Assembly: GCA_903851415.1 (NCBI GenBank)
Contig: CAINOE010000142.1
Coordinates: 1-64,000 of the forward strand
Direction: 5' to 3'
DNA: 64,000 bases
Source of the DNA: an uncultured Rhodopila sp.
GTDB taxonomy: Bacteria; Pseudomonadota; Alphaproteobacteria; Acetobacterales; Acetobacteraceae
This document shows, piece by piece, positions 54,357-63,256 of this stretch. A program made the translations under genes and the position numbers. Numbering within the stretch: position 1 is the first letter of the stretch; each line of letters starts with the position of its first letter. The notes beneath the pieces were generated by a model that searched no databases, had not been told where the DNA came from, and worked only from the letters and a program-made list of their open reading frames with translations.

Positions 54357-55517
54357 TCAGCTCAAACCGTAAACCGCCGCCTCAAATCCCACCAGCGCCT
54401 CCACCGCCGCCGGATCGTTTGCCGGCAGAAGCTGCATCATCAGCACCGCCGCGATCTTCGATGCTGGATCGATCCAGAAGAAGGTGTTGTGCACCCCCGC
54501 CCAGCACAGGCTTCCGGCGGCGCGGCCGCCCGGCCAGGGCTCCATGTTGATCAGGAAGCTCAGGCCCCATTTCTTCACGATGCCGGGGAACATTTCGGCC
54601 TCCAGCACCATCTGCGGATTGTCGCTGCGCACCTTCGGCACTTCGAGCGCGCCGATGTGGTTTTCGGACATCAGCTTCAACGTTTCGGGCCTCAGCACCC
54701 GGCGCCCGTCGAGCACGCCGCCGCCAAGCAGCATGCGGCAGAATGCCATGTAATCGACCGCCGTGGAAAACAGCCCGCCTCCGCCCATCAGGAATTCCGG
54801 GTCCCGGGGGGACTCGACCTCGAGTGGCACCGGATTGCCATCGGCGCCTCGCGCATGCGCGCCGGCGAGACGCTGCTGCATCGCATCGGTTGGACGGAAT
54901 CCGGTATCGGTCATGCCGAGCGGACCGAGGATGTGCTGCCTGAAATAGGCCTCAAGATCCTGTCCGCTGACGGTTTCGACGATGCGGCCGGCAAGGTCGA
55001 TGCCGATGCCGTATTCCCAGCGCGTGCCGGGATCGAACAACAGGGGCACCTTGAGCGAATCATGCCGGCAGGACACAATGCTCGGCAGCCCCACCGTCTC
55101 GATAAACCGCGCCAGATCGGCGTTGAAGATGTCGTAGCCATAGCCGGAGGTGTGCGTGAGCAGGTGCCGCACCGTCACCGGCCCCGCGGGCGCCCGCAGG
55201 CGCGGCTGGCCGGCATCGTCGAAGCCTTCCAGCACCTGCACGTCCCGGGTGAACGGCAGCAACTCGCCGATGGCCTGGTCGAGGCCGATGCGGCCGGACT
55301 CCACCAATTGCATCGCGGCGGTCGCGGTGATGGCCTTGGTCATGGAGGCGATGCGGAACACGCTGTCGAGCGTCATCGGCTCCGGCTTGTCGATCGCGCG
55401 GCGGCCGAAGGCGCCCTGGTAGACAATTCCTGATTCGCCCGCGACAAGGGCGGCGACGCCGGGAATTTTACCGCTCTCGACCGGATCGGCCAGCACGCGA
55501 TCGACAGCCGGGTTCAT
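54357..55517 (-). CDS. serine beta-lactamase-like hydrolase (paralogue)
   Basis: This 386-residue protein has SMTK with S58 as nucleophile (residues 58-61), WEYGIGIDLAGRIVETVSG, and GGGGLFSTAVDYMAF. It is clearly paralogous to the protein at 50788 over its full length. No signal peptide is visible. GAGGAGA lies 11 nt before the ATG at 55517, making it more likely than one six codons earlier. Substrate unknown. Confidence 0.85.
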   Translation of the reverse strand: MNPAVDRVLADPVESGKIPGVAALVAGESGIVYQGAFGRRAIDKPEPMTLDSVFRIASMTKAITATAAMQLVESGRIGLDQAIGELLPFTRDVQVLEGFDDAGQPRLRAPAGPVTVRHLLTHTSGYGYDIFNADLARFIETVGLPSIVSCRHDSLKVPLLFDPGTRWEYGIGIDLAGRIVETVSGQDLEAYFRQHILGPLGMTDTGFRPTDAMQQRLAGAHARGADGNPVPLEVESPRDPEFLMGGGGLFSTAVDYMAFCRMLLGGGVLDGRRVLRPETLKLMSENHIGALEVPKVRSDNPQMVLEAEMFPGIVKKWGLSFLINMEPWPGGRAAGSLCWAGVHNTFFWIDPASKIAAVLMMQLLPANDPAAVEALVGFEAAVYGLS

Positions 55518-55613
55518 CGGGTTGCGTCTCCTCATATCCTGCCGGCCGACGCTAAACCAGGACCACCGAGGCCCGCACCGCAACTTATCGCGGGTCAGGC
55601 CGGTGCCATCGGC

Positions 55614-55775
55614 TTAGCCGTGCGACACCCAGTTGTTCTGGTGATAGTTGTGCGCGGGCGGCTGCCAGGTCGTTTGCGAATGGGCGGCGCCGATGGAGCT
55701 CAGGCTCAGGGCGGCAAAGGCGGCGCGGATCAATGTCTTCGTCGTTAACAGGTGTCCGATGATGATGCGGGTCAC
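55614..55775 (-). CDS. small secreted peptide
   Basis: A 53-residue frame starts at a GTG (MTRIIIGHLL if fMet) preceded by GGGAG 6 nt upstream. It has a hydrophobic segment (LIRAAFAALSLSSIGAAHS) that resembles a signal with cleavage after AHS, and a short mature part, QTTWQPPAHNYHQNNWVSHG. It is shorter than standard gene-calling limits. No family; it could be a cell-envelope peptide. Confidence 0.45.
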   Translation of the reverse strand: MTRIIIGHLLTTKTLIRAAFAALSLSSIGAAHSQTTWQPPAHNYHQNNWVSHG

Positions 55776-55945
55776 GATAGGCTCCCTCGACGGATTGGCT
55801 TGCGATGCCGGGCCGGTAAGCCGGCCTCGATCGAGGTGCAGATTGATGCTGCGGGGATGAATGATAATCCGGCCCCGCGGAATTGGATTTATGCGCCGGG
55901 CGGAGAAGTGGCGGGCGAGGCGATGAAGCTCAGGCCAGCTGGAGC

Positions 55946-56710
55946 TCAGGCCAGCTCCAGCGAAGTGCCGAGATACTGCGCCAGCACCTCCTCGGGCGCG
56001 CCGTCCGCGCGGACCTGCCCCTGGTCCAGCCAAAGCACCCGCGTGCACCAGTCGCGGATAATGTCCGCCTGGTGGCTCGACAGCACGAGGATGTCGGCGC
56101 CGCGCACCATCTCCTCCAGCCGGTGCTTCGCCTTCTCCAGGAACACTGCGTCGCCCGCCAGGAACCACTCATCCATCAGCAGGATCTGAGGCTTGATCGC
56201 GGTCGCCAGCGCAAATCCCAGCCGCACCACCATGCCGGCCGAGTAGATCCGCACCGGCAGATCGAGGAAGTCCGACAGTTCGGCGAATTCGGCGACGTCT
56301 TCCTCCAGCCGCGGCAGCATCGGCTTGGGCAGCCCGTTGTATAAACCGCGGAGCAAAATATTCTCCCGCCCGGTCAGTTCCATGTTCATGCCCAGGCTGG
56401 GATCCAGCAGCGCATTCAGGCTGCCCTGCACGCGCACGCGGCCGATGACGGGTTCGTAGATTCCCGCCAGCACCCGCAGCAATGTGGTCTTGCCGGCGCC
56501 GTTGCTGCCGACGAGACCAAGCCGGTCACCGTGGTCGAGCGAAAGGTGGACGTCGCGCAGAGCGCGCACGACGACGCGCTGCTGCTGGTCCTGTCCCAGA
56601 CGCCCGGACGCCGCGGCGACCACCATCTTCTTCAGGCTGCGCGAACTGCCGTGATACAGCGGAAACCAGACCGAGACGTTCTCGACCTCGATGCGTGCGC
56701 GAACGGCCAT
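55946..56710 (-). CDS. polysaccharide-export ABC transporter ATP-binding protein
   Basis: This 254-residue ATPase has Walker A GSNGAGKTT (residues 68-76), an ABC signature YSAGMVVRLGFA, Walker B ILLMDEW and a switch His in VLSSHQ. The signature and the ALLDPSLGMNMELTGRENI segment place it with KpsT/Wzt/TagH-type exporters of O-antigen or capsule. Its partner permease gene overlaps closely upstream on the same strand (4-bp gap). Confidence 0.9.
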   Translation of the reverse strand: MAVRARIEVENVSVWFPLYHGSSRSLKKMVVAAASGRLGQDQQQRVVVRALRDVHLSLDHGDRLGLVGSNGAGKTTLLRVLAGIYEPVIGRVRVQGSLNALLDPSLGMNMELTGRENILLRGLYNGLPKPMLPRLEEDVAEFAELSDFLDLPVRIYSAGMVVRLGFALATAIKPQILLMDEWFLAGDAVFLEKAKHRLEEMVRGADILVLSSHQADIIRDWCTRVLWLDQGQVRADGAPEEVLAQYLGTSLELA

Positions 56711-56713
56711 GCT

Positions 56714-57565
56714 TCAGATCCAGAAGGTGATGCGGCCGCGCGCGCGGACGAAGAACGTCCAGGACAGCCCGCACAGCGCCAGACTAAAAATGATCGCCCC
56801 CAGCCAGGCCCAGCCGGTCAGGGCGCCGCCGCCGAGCAGCGGGCCGCGCACGATCTCCAGCAGGTCGAAGAACGGATTGAGCGGCAGCTTCGCCATGCCC
56901 GTCCCCAACTGCTCCGGCTTCCAGATCACCGGCGTGACGAAGAACATGATCTGCATCACGCTGTTCACTATCGGCTGGATGTCGCGGAACCGCGCGCAGA
57001 ACGCGCCCAGAAACAGCGTCAGCATCAGCGCGTCGACGATCCAGAGCAGCAGCCCGGGGATCGCCATCAGCCCCTCCCAACCCGGCCATCTGGAGAAGAT
57101 CGCGAAGGTCACGATGATGACGACGATGTTGTGGCCGAGCGCGATGATGTTGCGGACCAGGGTGCGGATCGCGAAAACGAAGAACGGCATGCGGACCGAG
57201 CGGATTACGCTCTCGGCGTCGGTAAAGCTGGTGCAGCCCTCCGACACCAGCGCCGCGAGGAAGCCCCACAACACCTGCGACAGCGCCAGAAACGGCAGGT
57301 AGTCGGCGACGTCCATCTTGAACAGCGTCGAGTACAGCACGCCAAGCGCCGCGACCATGACGCCGGTTGAGATCGTCAGCCAGAACGGTCCGAGCATCGA
57401 GCCGCGGTAGCGCAGGCGGATGTCCAGCCAGCCGAGCGCCAGCGCCAGCCGCCAAAGCCGGGCGCCGCCGACAAGGTCATTGACCGCCAGACGGTGGCGG
57501 GAGGTGACCGACATGTCCGCATTCAGGTCCAGGGAGGCTGTGGCGGCGATGGTCGTTGTGCTCAT
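56714..57565 (-). CDS. polysaccharide-export ABC transporter permease
   Basis: This 283-residue inner-membrane protein has six membrane helices typical of ABC-2 type permeases (KpsM/Wzm/TagG). The cytoplasmic N-terminal segment DIRLRYRGSMLGPFWLTISTGVMV is the family motif, and NPFFDLLEIVRGPLLGG lies near the C terminus. It pairs with the ATPase downstream. ATG 57565 is preferred over an earlier frame start. Confidence 0.9.
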   Translation of the reverse strand: MSTTTIAATASLDLNADMSVTSRHRLAVNDLVGGARLWRLALALGWLDIRLRYRGSMLGPFWLTISTGVMVAALGVLYSTLFKMDVADYLPFLALSQVLWGFLAALVSEGCTSFTDAESVIRSVRMPFFVFAIRTLVRNIIALGHNIVVIIVTFAIFSRWPGWEGLMAIPGLLLWIVDALMLTLFLGAFCARFRDIQPIVNSVMQIMFFVTPVIWKPEQLGTGMAKLPLNPFFDLLEIVRGPLLGGGALTGWAWLGAIIFSLALCGLSWTFFVRARGRITFWI

Positions 57566-57875
57566 GACGCGGCGCGGATACCCCATTCGAGCGATCAGCA
57601 CAATAAACGGTTACCCTTCGCCCGGCGTGGCCCGTCCTGACGGAGTTGTGCGATTCGCCTTGGTCGTGCGGCGCGTTGCGCGGCGGGTTTCCGGCAGGCG
57701 AAACGGCCTTATTCCAGCCGGGATTCATATGATATCACGTCATGCGAGATGACTTGCACGAAAGATGGATGTCGTTTAAGGACTTAGCCCAGGTTCCTGA
57801 GTGAGTGCTTAAACGGCGATGGTTCGTCCGCCGTACCAGTAGAATTTTGCCGAGCCTACACGGAGACGCATTCGT
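57566..57875. other. 310-bp divergent intergenic region
   Basis: This lies between the ABC permease (minus) and the lytic transglycosylase (plus). GGAG about 10 nt before the ATG at 57876 is its ribosome site. Apart from a short TGATATCA palindrome near 57731, I see no clear operator or promoter. Confidence 0.35.
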
Positions 57876-59033
57876 ATGACAGCATTGGATCGTCTGACTA
57901 CGGGCCACCGTCTTCGGGCCGTAAGCACGTTGGCGCTTATGGCCGCCCTCGGGGCCTGCAGCCACGGATCCCACCAGAGCGCGCTCGACGAATCGGCCCG
58001 CTACGCCGCCCACGCCCGCGGCGACTACCGGCCGCCCGGACCGCCGGATGATCCCTGGGGGCCGTATATCCGCGAAGCCTCCGCCAAATATGACATTCCG
58101 GACATCTGGATTCGCTCGCTCATGCGAGTCGAATCCGGCGGCAAGGAATACGTGAACGGCAGCCTGGTGACGTCCGGCGCCGGCGCGATGGGGCTCATGC
58201 AGGTCATGCCCGACACCTATGACGGGCTGCGGGACCGCTACAACCTGGGCGACGACCCGTACGAGCCGCATGACAACATCATGGCCGGCACCGCCTATAT
58301 GCGTGAAATGTATGATCTTTACGGCAGCCCCGGTTTTCTCGCGGCGTACAATGCCGGTCCGGCCCGGCTGGACGACTACCTGGCGAACATTCGCCCCCTG
58401 CCCGACGAAACCCGCCATTACGTCGCGATGATCGGCCCCAACCTGCGGGGGATCTACCCGAACAACCGATCGGCCGCGGACGAGATGGCGATGAACGCCC
58501 TGCCGATCAACATCCCGCCCGGCCGGCGCTACGGCCGTCCGAGCCATCCGGTGATGCTGGCCGGCGCCCATCCGGGCGGTGGCGGCCGGGTGCCGCGGCG
58601 CGCGCCGGTGGAGGTCGCCCAGCTTCCGGAGCCGGCGCATTACCGCGCGTCAAACAGCCAGCAGGTGGCGATGGTTGTCCCACCGGTGGCGCCGCCGCCG
58701 GCCCCGGGCGGCTTCCGCGTGATCGCTTCGGCCAACGCCGCCGACGCCGCCCCCGCCCGCCACGGCGCCGCCGCCCCCGGCCAATGGGCGATCCAGGTCG
58801 GCGCCTTCGCCAACCAGGGCCAGGCGCACAGTGCCCTGAACGCGGCCGCGGGCCATGCTCATGTCGAGCTGGCGGTCGCCCATCCGTACGTGGCGAGTGT
58901 CCATCAGGGCCGCACGGTCATGTGGCGCGCGCGGATGACCGGGATGTCGCGAGAGACGGCGATCCAGGCCTGCGAGAAGATCACGCATGGGCGGTCGAGT
59001 TGCATCGTGCTGTCGCCGGACGCGCAGTCGTAG
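57876..59033 (+). CDS. lytic murein transglycosylase lipoprotein with SPOR-like C terminus
   Basis: This 385-residue protein has a lipobox, LAALGACSH (Cys28), so it is probably an outer-membrane lipoprotein. An SLT-type lysozyme domain follows at about 60-200 with the catalytic Glu in LMRVESGGK (E86), then GAMGLMQVMPDT and AAYNAGPARLDDYL. A Pro-rich linker leads to a SPOR-like domain (WAIQVGAFANQGQAHSAL) at about 300-385, which would bind denuded septal glycan. It cleaves peptidoglycan to anhydro-muropeptides. Confidence 0.9.
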   Translation: MTALDRLTTGHRLRAVSTLALMAALGACSHGSHQSALDESARYAAHARGDYRPPGPPDDPWGPYIREASAKYDIPDIWIRSLMRVESGGKEYVNGSLVTSGAGAMGLMQVMPDTYDGLRDRYNLGDDPYEPHDNIMAGTAYMREMYDLYGSPGFLAAYNAGPARLDDYLANIRPLPDETRHYVAMIGPNLRGIYPNNRSAADEMAMNALPINIPPGRRYGRPSHPVMLAGAHPGGGGRVPRRAPVEVAQLPEPAHYRASNSQQVAMVVPPVAPPPAPGGFRVIASANAADAAPARHGAAAPGQWAIQVGAFANQGQAHSALNAAAGHAHVELAVAHPYVASVHQGRTVMWRARMTGMSRETAIQACEKITHGRSSCIVLSPDAQS

Positions 59034-59039
59034 GGCCAC

Positions 59040-59124
59040 TTCATGGCCCCGGCTTGTTGTCCGGGCCACCTATCGCCGCACGTGCTGGAAGAGGTGGCCC
59101 GGACAACAAGCCGCGCCATGACGG
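59040..59124. repeat. dispersed palindromic repeat, copy
   Basis: Left arm TCATGGCCCCGGCTTGTTG onward through GGGCCACCTAT, loop CGCCGCACGTGCTGG, right arm GAGGTGGCCCGGACAACAAG then CCATGACG. It is related to the repeat at 46330 and lies between two convergent genes. Confidence 0.7.
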
Positions 59125-59167
59125 TTTTGCGGCGGCGCAGCAACGTGCTGCTTGCCGCGCGACCGGG

Positions 59168-59731
59168 TCAGAGTGGCTGCAGCGGCGGCGTTTCACCCTC
59201 CGGCAGCGGAACCTGAGCAACATTCAGGACAAGCGAGACCAGGGTGTAGTAGCCGACAACGCCGACGAGATCGATGATCCCGCGGTCGCCGAACCGCTCG
59301 AGCGCCGGCTGGTAACGGGCATCTGACACCGCGCCCGTCGTCAGCAGTTCGGTGACGAATTCATAGACCAGAAATTCATCCGGGCTGAGGTTGCGCGGAC
59401 GGCGGCCGGCGGCGATCGAGTCCAGGATGTCCGGGTTCAGGCCGGCCTCGATCCCCAGCCGGCGATGCGCGAAGAATTCGTATTGCGCGCCCCATTTGCG
59501 CCCGGCCAGGCAGATCGCCAGTTCGTTCAGCGGCGCCGGGATGGAGCTGCCGAACCGCACCCGGGCGCCGACGCGCTGCACCGCGTCGCACAATTGCGGG
59601 CTGCGCAACAGCGCATTGAACGGGCCGCGAAGACCGGACCCGCGCGGACCGGACTGGATCGCTTCGGCGACGGCCCGCTGCTCGTCGGTCATGGTTTCCG
59701 GGGCCAGCTCCGGAAAGCGGGGTTCGGACAT
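59168..59731 (-). CDS. carboxymuconolactone decarboxylase-like protein
   Basis: This 187-residue protein resembles CMD/AhpD-type proteins: RGPFNALLRSPQLCDAVQRVG, LNELAICLAGRKWGAQYEFFAHRRLG and TELLTTGAVSDARYQPALERFG. The CxxC redox pair of AhpD is absent (the usual CxxCH position reads WGAQYEFFAH), so peroxidase-type activity is unlikely. ATG 59731 follows GGAGGAA. Confidence 0.82.
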   Translation of the reverse strand: MSEPRFPELAPETMTDEQRAVAEAIQSGPRGSGLRGPFNALLRSPQLCDAVQRVGARVRFGSSIPAPLNELAICLAGRKWGAQYEFFAHRRLGIEAGLNPDILDSIAAGRRPRNLSPDEFLVYEFVTELLTTGAVSDARYQPALERFGDRGIIDLVGVVGYYTLVSLVLNVAQVPLPEGETPPLQPL

Positions 59732-59883
59732 GGGGGTTTCCTCCGGTCGTATGGACGGGGGCCGCGATGCGGCTTTCGCCGCAGCGTAGCGCATCTTCCC
59801 GTTGGGCAGAAACGGCGCGGCGTGCGGCGAACCCTGCCACCGCGGAAAGCGGGGACCGTCGGGTCAAAGCGACCGCGCCGATT

Positions 59884-60546
59884 TCACAGGCCGATCCAGT
59901 CGGCATAGCGGCGCAGCATGTCGGCCGGGTCCTGATAGATCGCGACGCACCCGGCCTCGCGCAGGTCCTTTTCGGCGAAACCGCCACACAGCACGCCGAT
60001 GGTGCGAAGGCCGGCTTTGCCCGCCGCTTCGGCGTCGTACGGCGTGTCGCCGACGACGATCGCCGCGCGCGGATCGATGCCGTTCAGCCGCGTCAGCACC
60101 GCGTGGAAAATATCCGGATGCGGCTTGGACCTTTCGGCGTCCTCCGAGGAGGTTTGTGCGTCGGTGAGGTCTTCGATCCCGGCTATGCGTTTGTATATGT
60201 GCAGTTCATCGTCTTTCGCCGACGAGGCCAGGGCGATTGTGCGGCGGTCCTGCCGGAGGCGCTGGAACAGGTCTCGCACGCCCGGGAAGGCGGTCACCAG
60301 GGGCAGATACCTTTCCTTGAACAGCGCGCTGCGGTGCGCGGCGATCGCCTCGCCCTGGCGGTCGAGGTCGTCTTTGGACAGAAAAACCGGCATGAGCTGG
60401 TCGCGGCCCTTGCCGATATGGCCGCGGATGGCTTGCGCATCGATGTCGTGGCCGAAATCGCGGAAGGCGTCCTGCCAGGAACGGGCGTGCAGATCGACGG
60501 AATCGACCAGGGTTCCGTCCACGTCGAAGATGATGGCTTGCGGCAT
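59884..60546 (-). CDS. HAD family hydrolase (phosphatase, PGMB-like)
   Basis: This 220-residue protein has HAD motif I FDVDGTLVDS (D8 nucleophile, D10 acid), motif II in ASSAKDDE, a motif III Lys in SKPHPDIF and motif IV GDTPYDAEAA. The cap domain with HIGKGRDQLM is of the beta-phosphoglucomutase/phosphatase type. Substrate unknown. I chose the Met directly before the motif; an upstream in-frame extension is Pro/Arg-rich and unlikely. Confidence 0.88.
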   Translation of the reverse strand: MPQAIIFDVDGTLVDSVDLHARSWQDAFRDFGHDIDAQAIRGHIGKGRDQLMPVFLSKDDLDRQGEAIAAHRSALFKERYLPLVTAFPGVRDLFQRLRQDRRTIALASSAKDDELHIYKRIAGIEDLTDAQTSSEDAERSKPHPDIFHAVLTRLNGIDPRAAIVVGDTPYDAEAAGKAGLRTIGVLCGGFAEKDLREAGCVAIYQDPADMLRRYADWIGL

Positions 60547-60753
60547 CGGCGTCTCTTTGTTGCGGGGGGTGCGTGGAACGCGCGGGGTTGCGGCGGGCTG
60601 TGGAACGCACGGAGCCGTGCCGGAGCGTCTCGCGATCGGGTCACGTTGTTGCGAATACCGGCACGCGACATGCCGGTTGTTCAATTCGGACGGGTATTAG
60701 CCACCGGATTGAAAAATCGTCTGAGAACGACGTCTCTTGCTGAAGGGAGATTA

Positions 60754-60779
60754 TTGACGTATCAAACTTATGTGATACG
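60754..60779 (+). promoter_or_regulatory. promoter-like element with a 7-bp inverted repeat
   Basis: TTGACG (60754-60759) overlaps CGTATCA (60758-60764), which pairs with TGATACG (60773-60779) across an 8-nt spacer. It lies about 35 bp before the PEP-CTERM protein start. A -10 is weak (TACGCT). A dimeric regulator could bind here. Confidence 0.4.
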
Positions 60780-60812
60780 CTGTCCGCACATTTGAACATC
60801 TTGGAGCCGGCC

Positions 60813-61571
60813 ATGCGAAACGACCCTGCCCCCGACGCAGTGATGCCGCCGCAGGACGGCGCGCAGTGGCAGTTCGGCCATGGCCGGGCCGTGCTGCAGA
60901 TCTCGGCCGCAACGGCCGCCCTCATCGGCGGTTCCGGCGTGGCCGTGGCGAACGGGGTCTTCACGCCGCCGGCCGGCGTGTCGGCGTACCGGCTGCTGTT
61001 CGTCACAGCCGACGAGACGACGGCATCATCCGGCAATATCGCCACCTACAACTCGTTCGTCACCGGCGAGGCCGCGCAAAATACCTTGCTGCCCACCACG
61101 CTTTGGAAGGCGATCGTCAGCACCACATCGATCAGCGCGGCAGGCAACGTCAGTATCGGCACGGCCGGCGACGCGAACGTGCCAATCTACCTGGTGGACG
61201 GGACTTTCGTGACGTCATCGACCGATGCTTTCTTCAGCCAGAACATCCCCGGCGAACCCAACGAGAATCAGTTCGGTAACACGAATAATACATATACCTG
61301 GACGGGTTCGACATCGAGCGGCTCAGCCTATACCAGCTACGAAGCGGGTGGACAGTACGGGACGGAAATGGGTTCCGATTACTTCGAACCAGCCTTCGTC
61401 GTTGATTCGGCCGATTACGACTTCTATAACGGGGTAGCGAACAGCCCCAGCGACCACTATTCTCTCTACGCCCTCAGCGGCGAGATCGACGTTCCTGAAC
61501 CGGCGAGCGGTTCGGCGCTGCTGATTGGCGGGTTGATCGTCACCCGCATCTTCCGCCGCCGCACCCACTAA
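60813..61571 (+). CDS. PEP-CTERM sorting-domain surface protein
   Basis: This 252-residue protein has an N-terminal hydrophobic segment (ISAATAALIGGSGVAVANG) and ends with VPEPASGSALLIGGLIVTRIFRRR: a Pro-Glu-Pro motif, membrane helix and basic tail, the signal for exosortase processing. The middle is Ser/Thr/Gly/Asn-rich, as in extracellular proteins. GGAG precedes ATG 60813 by 7 nt. No exosortase gene is seen in the window, so sorting must use one elsewhere. Confidence 0.85.
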   Translation: MRNDPAPDAVMPPQDGAQWQFGHGRAVLQISAATAALIGGSGVAVANGVFTPPAGVSAYRLLFVTADETTASSGNIATYNSFVTGEAAQNTLLPTTLWKAIVSTTSISAAGNVSIGTAGDANVPIYLVDGTFVTSSTDAFFSQNIPGEPNENQFGNTNNTYTWTGSTSSGSAYTSYEAGGQYGTEMGSDYFEPAFVVDSADYDFYNGVANSPSDHYSLYALSGEIDVPEPASGSALLIGGLIVTRIFRRRTH

Positions 61572-61656
61572 CCGGCGCGCGTCAACCGCGGAGTCTCCGT
61601 GTCCCGCCGGCCAAACGGCGGGCACGATGCCTTTCGGCAACCGATGGCACCGCTGC

Positions 61657-63108
61657 ATGAACGTTACCGAACCCATACGCCGGATCGCCAGGCTCAATCC
61701 TAACGCGACCGCAATAATTCGCGCGGACGGCAGCAGGATCGGTTACGGCGTCCTCGACCATGCGATCGACCGCATGGCGGGCTACGCGGCCAGGCTCGGG
61801 CTTGCACCCGGCGACATCGCCGGCCTGAGGATTGCAGGTCCCGATGAATCGCTTGGCCTGATCCTCATGCTTGCCCTTGCCCGGATCGGTGTCGCCAGCG
61901 CCGAACCCGACGCGCCGGCGAAGCGTCTGCGGCTGCGCTTCCAGGCCGGCGCCTCGCCCGCGCCCGGCAATGTCGGTTTCGACGCAAGCTGGATGGTCAA
62001 CGAACCGGCGGCGGCAGGTCACGTCCCGCGGCCGATACGCACCGATCCGGCGGGATTGTTCCGCATCTTTGCGTCCTCCGGCACCACCGGCAGCCCGAAG
62101 CACGTCGCCGTCACCCAGGCGGTGCAGGTTCGCCGGGTGCATGCATTCTGCCTGGCCGATGGCGGCGGCCCGGCCGTTCGGATTATCGGCATCAACCTCG
62201 GCTGCTCCTGGGGATGCGCCACGGCGCTGCGGACGTTGTGGGCTGGCGGGACGATCGTGCTCTCGAATCCGGCGCACGCCCCGGATACCATTCCGCGATA
62301 CGGGGTGACGTCGATCGTCACGTCTCCCGTCTCCCTTCGCATGATCCTGGAGGCTCTGCCGCCTGGCGCCGGCCCGTTCCCACTGCTTGGGCAGATCGAG
62401 GTCGGAGGCAGCATGGTGCCGGAACCGCTGTGGCGGGCGGCGGGCGAGCGCCTGTGCGGCCGTATTGTCTCGGTCGCCGGGTCAGCCGAAGCCGGACTGA
62501 CCGCCTCGGCGCCGGTTGACGCGATGACCCACAGGCCGGGCGCGTCCGGCCTGATCGTCCCGGGCGTCGAGATCGAGGCGGTCGATGGGGATAACCAGCC
62601 GGTGCCGCCCGGGCACGAAGGTATTCTGCGGATTCGCAGCGATCGGCTCGCCTCGGGCTATCTTGAGGCATCCGAAACCTCGACCGAACGGTTCCGCGAT
62701 GGCTGGTTCCACTCGAACGATATCGGCACGGTCTGGCCCGACGGATGGCTGACGATCAGCGGCCGGAGCTCCGACGTGATCAATGCGGGCGGCGTGAAGG
62801 TGCATCCGCAGGTCATCGAATCGGCGCTGCTGAAGCTGCCGACGGTGCTGGACGCCGCCGCGTTCGGTGTGCCGGATGCGATGGGAGTCACCCGCATCTG
62901 GGCCGCGATCGTCGCCCGGTCGCGCATCGACGACGCGGTGCTGAACGCATTTTGCCGACACGCGCTGCCCGGGATCGCGCCGCGGACGATCCTGCAGATG
63001 AAAGCGTTGCCGCGTAACGAAAACGGCAAGGTGCTGCGGGAGCATTTGGTGGATATCGGCCTGCATGAGACGCGGCAGCCGGCCGAAGCGGCCGGTGCAC
63101 ACCCGTGA
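61657..63108 (+). CDS. AMP-dependent ligase (acyl-adenylate forming)
   Basis: This 483-residue protein has the adenylation loop FASSGTTGSPKH, ISGRSSDVINAGGVKVHP and the terminal lysine motif NENGKVLREHL. It belongs to the ANL superfamily and would activate a carboxylic acid. It is shorter than typical acyl-CoA synthetases and has an unusual N-terminal half. Its start ATG (61657) begins MNVTEPIRRIARLNP. A close paralogue begins about 150 bp downstream. Confidence 0.85.
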   Translation: MNVTEPIRRIARLNPNATAIIRADGSRIGYGVLDHAIDRMAGYAARLGLAPGDIAGLRIAGPDESLGLILMLALARIGVASAEPDAPAKRLRLRFQAGASPAPGNVGFDASWMVNEPAAAGHVPRPIRTDPAGLFRIFASSGTTGSPKHVAVTQAVQVRRVHAFCLADGGGPAVRIIGINLGCSWGCATALRTLWAGGTIVLSNPAHAPDTIPRYGVTSIVTSPVSLRMILEALPPGAGPFPLLGQIEVGGSMVPEPLWRAAGERLCGRIVSVAGSAEAGLTASAPVDAMTHRPGASGLIVPGVEIEAVDGDNQPVPPGHEGILRIRSDRLASGYLEASETSTERFRDGWFHSNDIGTVWPDGWLTISGRSSDVINAGGVKVHPQVIESALLKLPTVLDAAAFGVPDAMGVTRIWAAIVARSRIDDAVLNAFCRHALPGIAPRTILQMKALPRNENGKVLREHLVDIGLHETRQPAEAAGAHP

Positions 63109-63185
63109 CGGCGGGCCTCGCCCGGGCCGGCTTCCAGGCGCCTGCCGCGACAGGTGGCCGCGACGAGCCGGACCATGACGGTCGC
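63103..63185. repeat. dispersed palindromic repeat, diverged copy
   Basis: It contains GCCTGCCGCGACAGGTGGCC and ends GGACCATGACGG, the right-arm form of the window's GTCATGGCCCGG family. It is the most diverged copy, located between the two ligase genes. Confidence 0.45.
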
Positions 63186-63256
63186 GGGCAGGGCCCGGGC
63201 CTCCCGACGGATGGCGCCGCTCGTGAAACCCATCTCCAGCGTGATCCGAGGCGATT

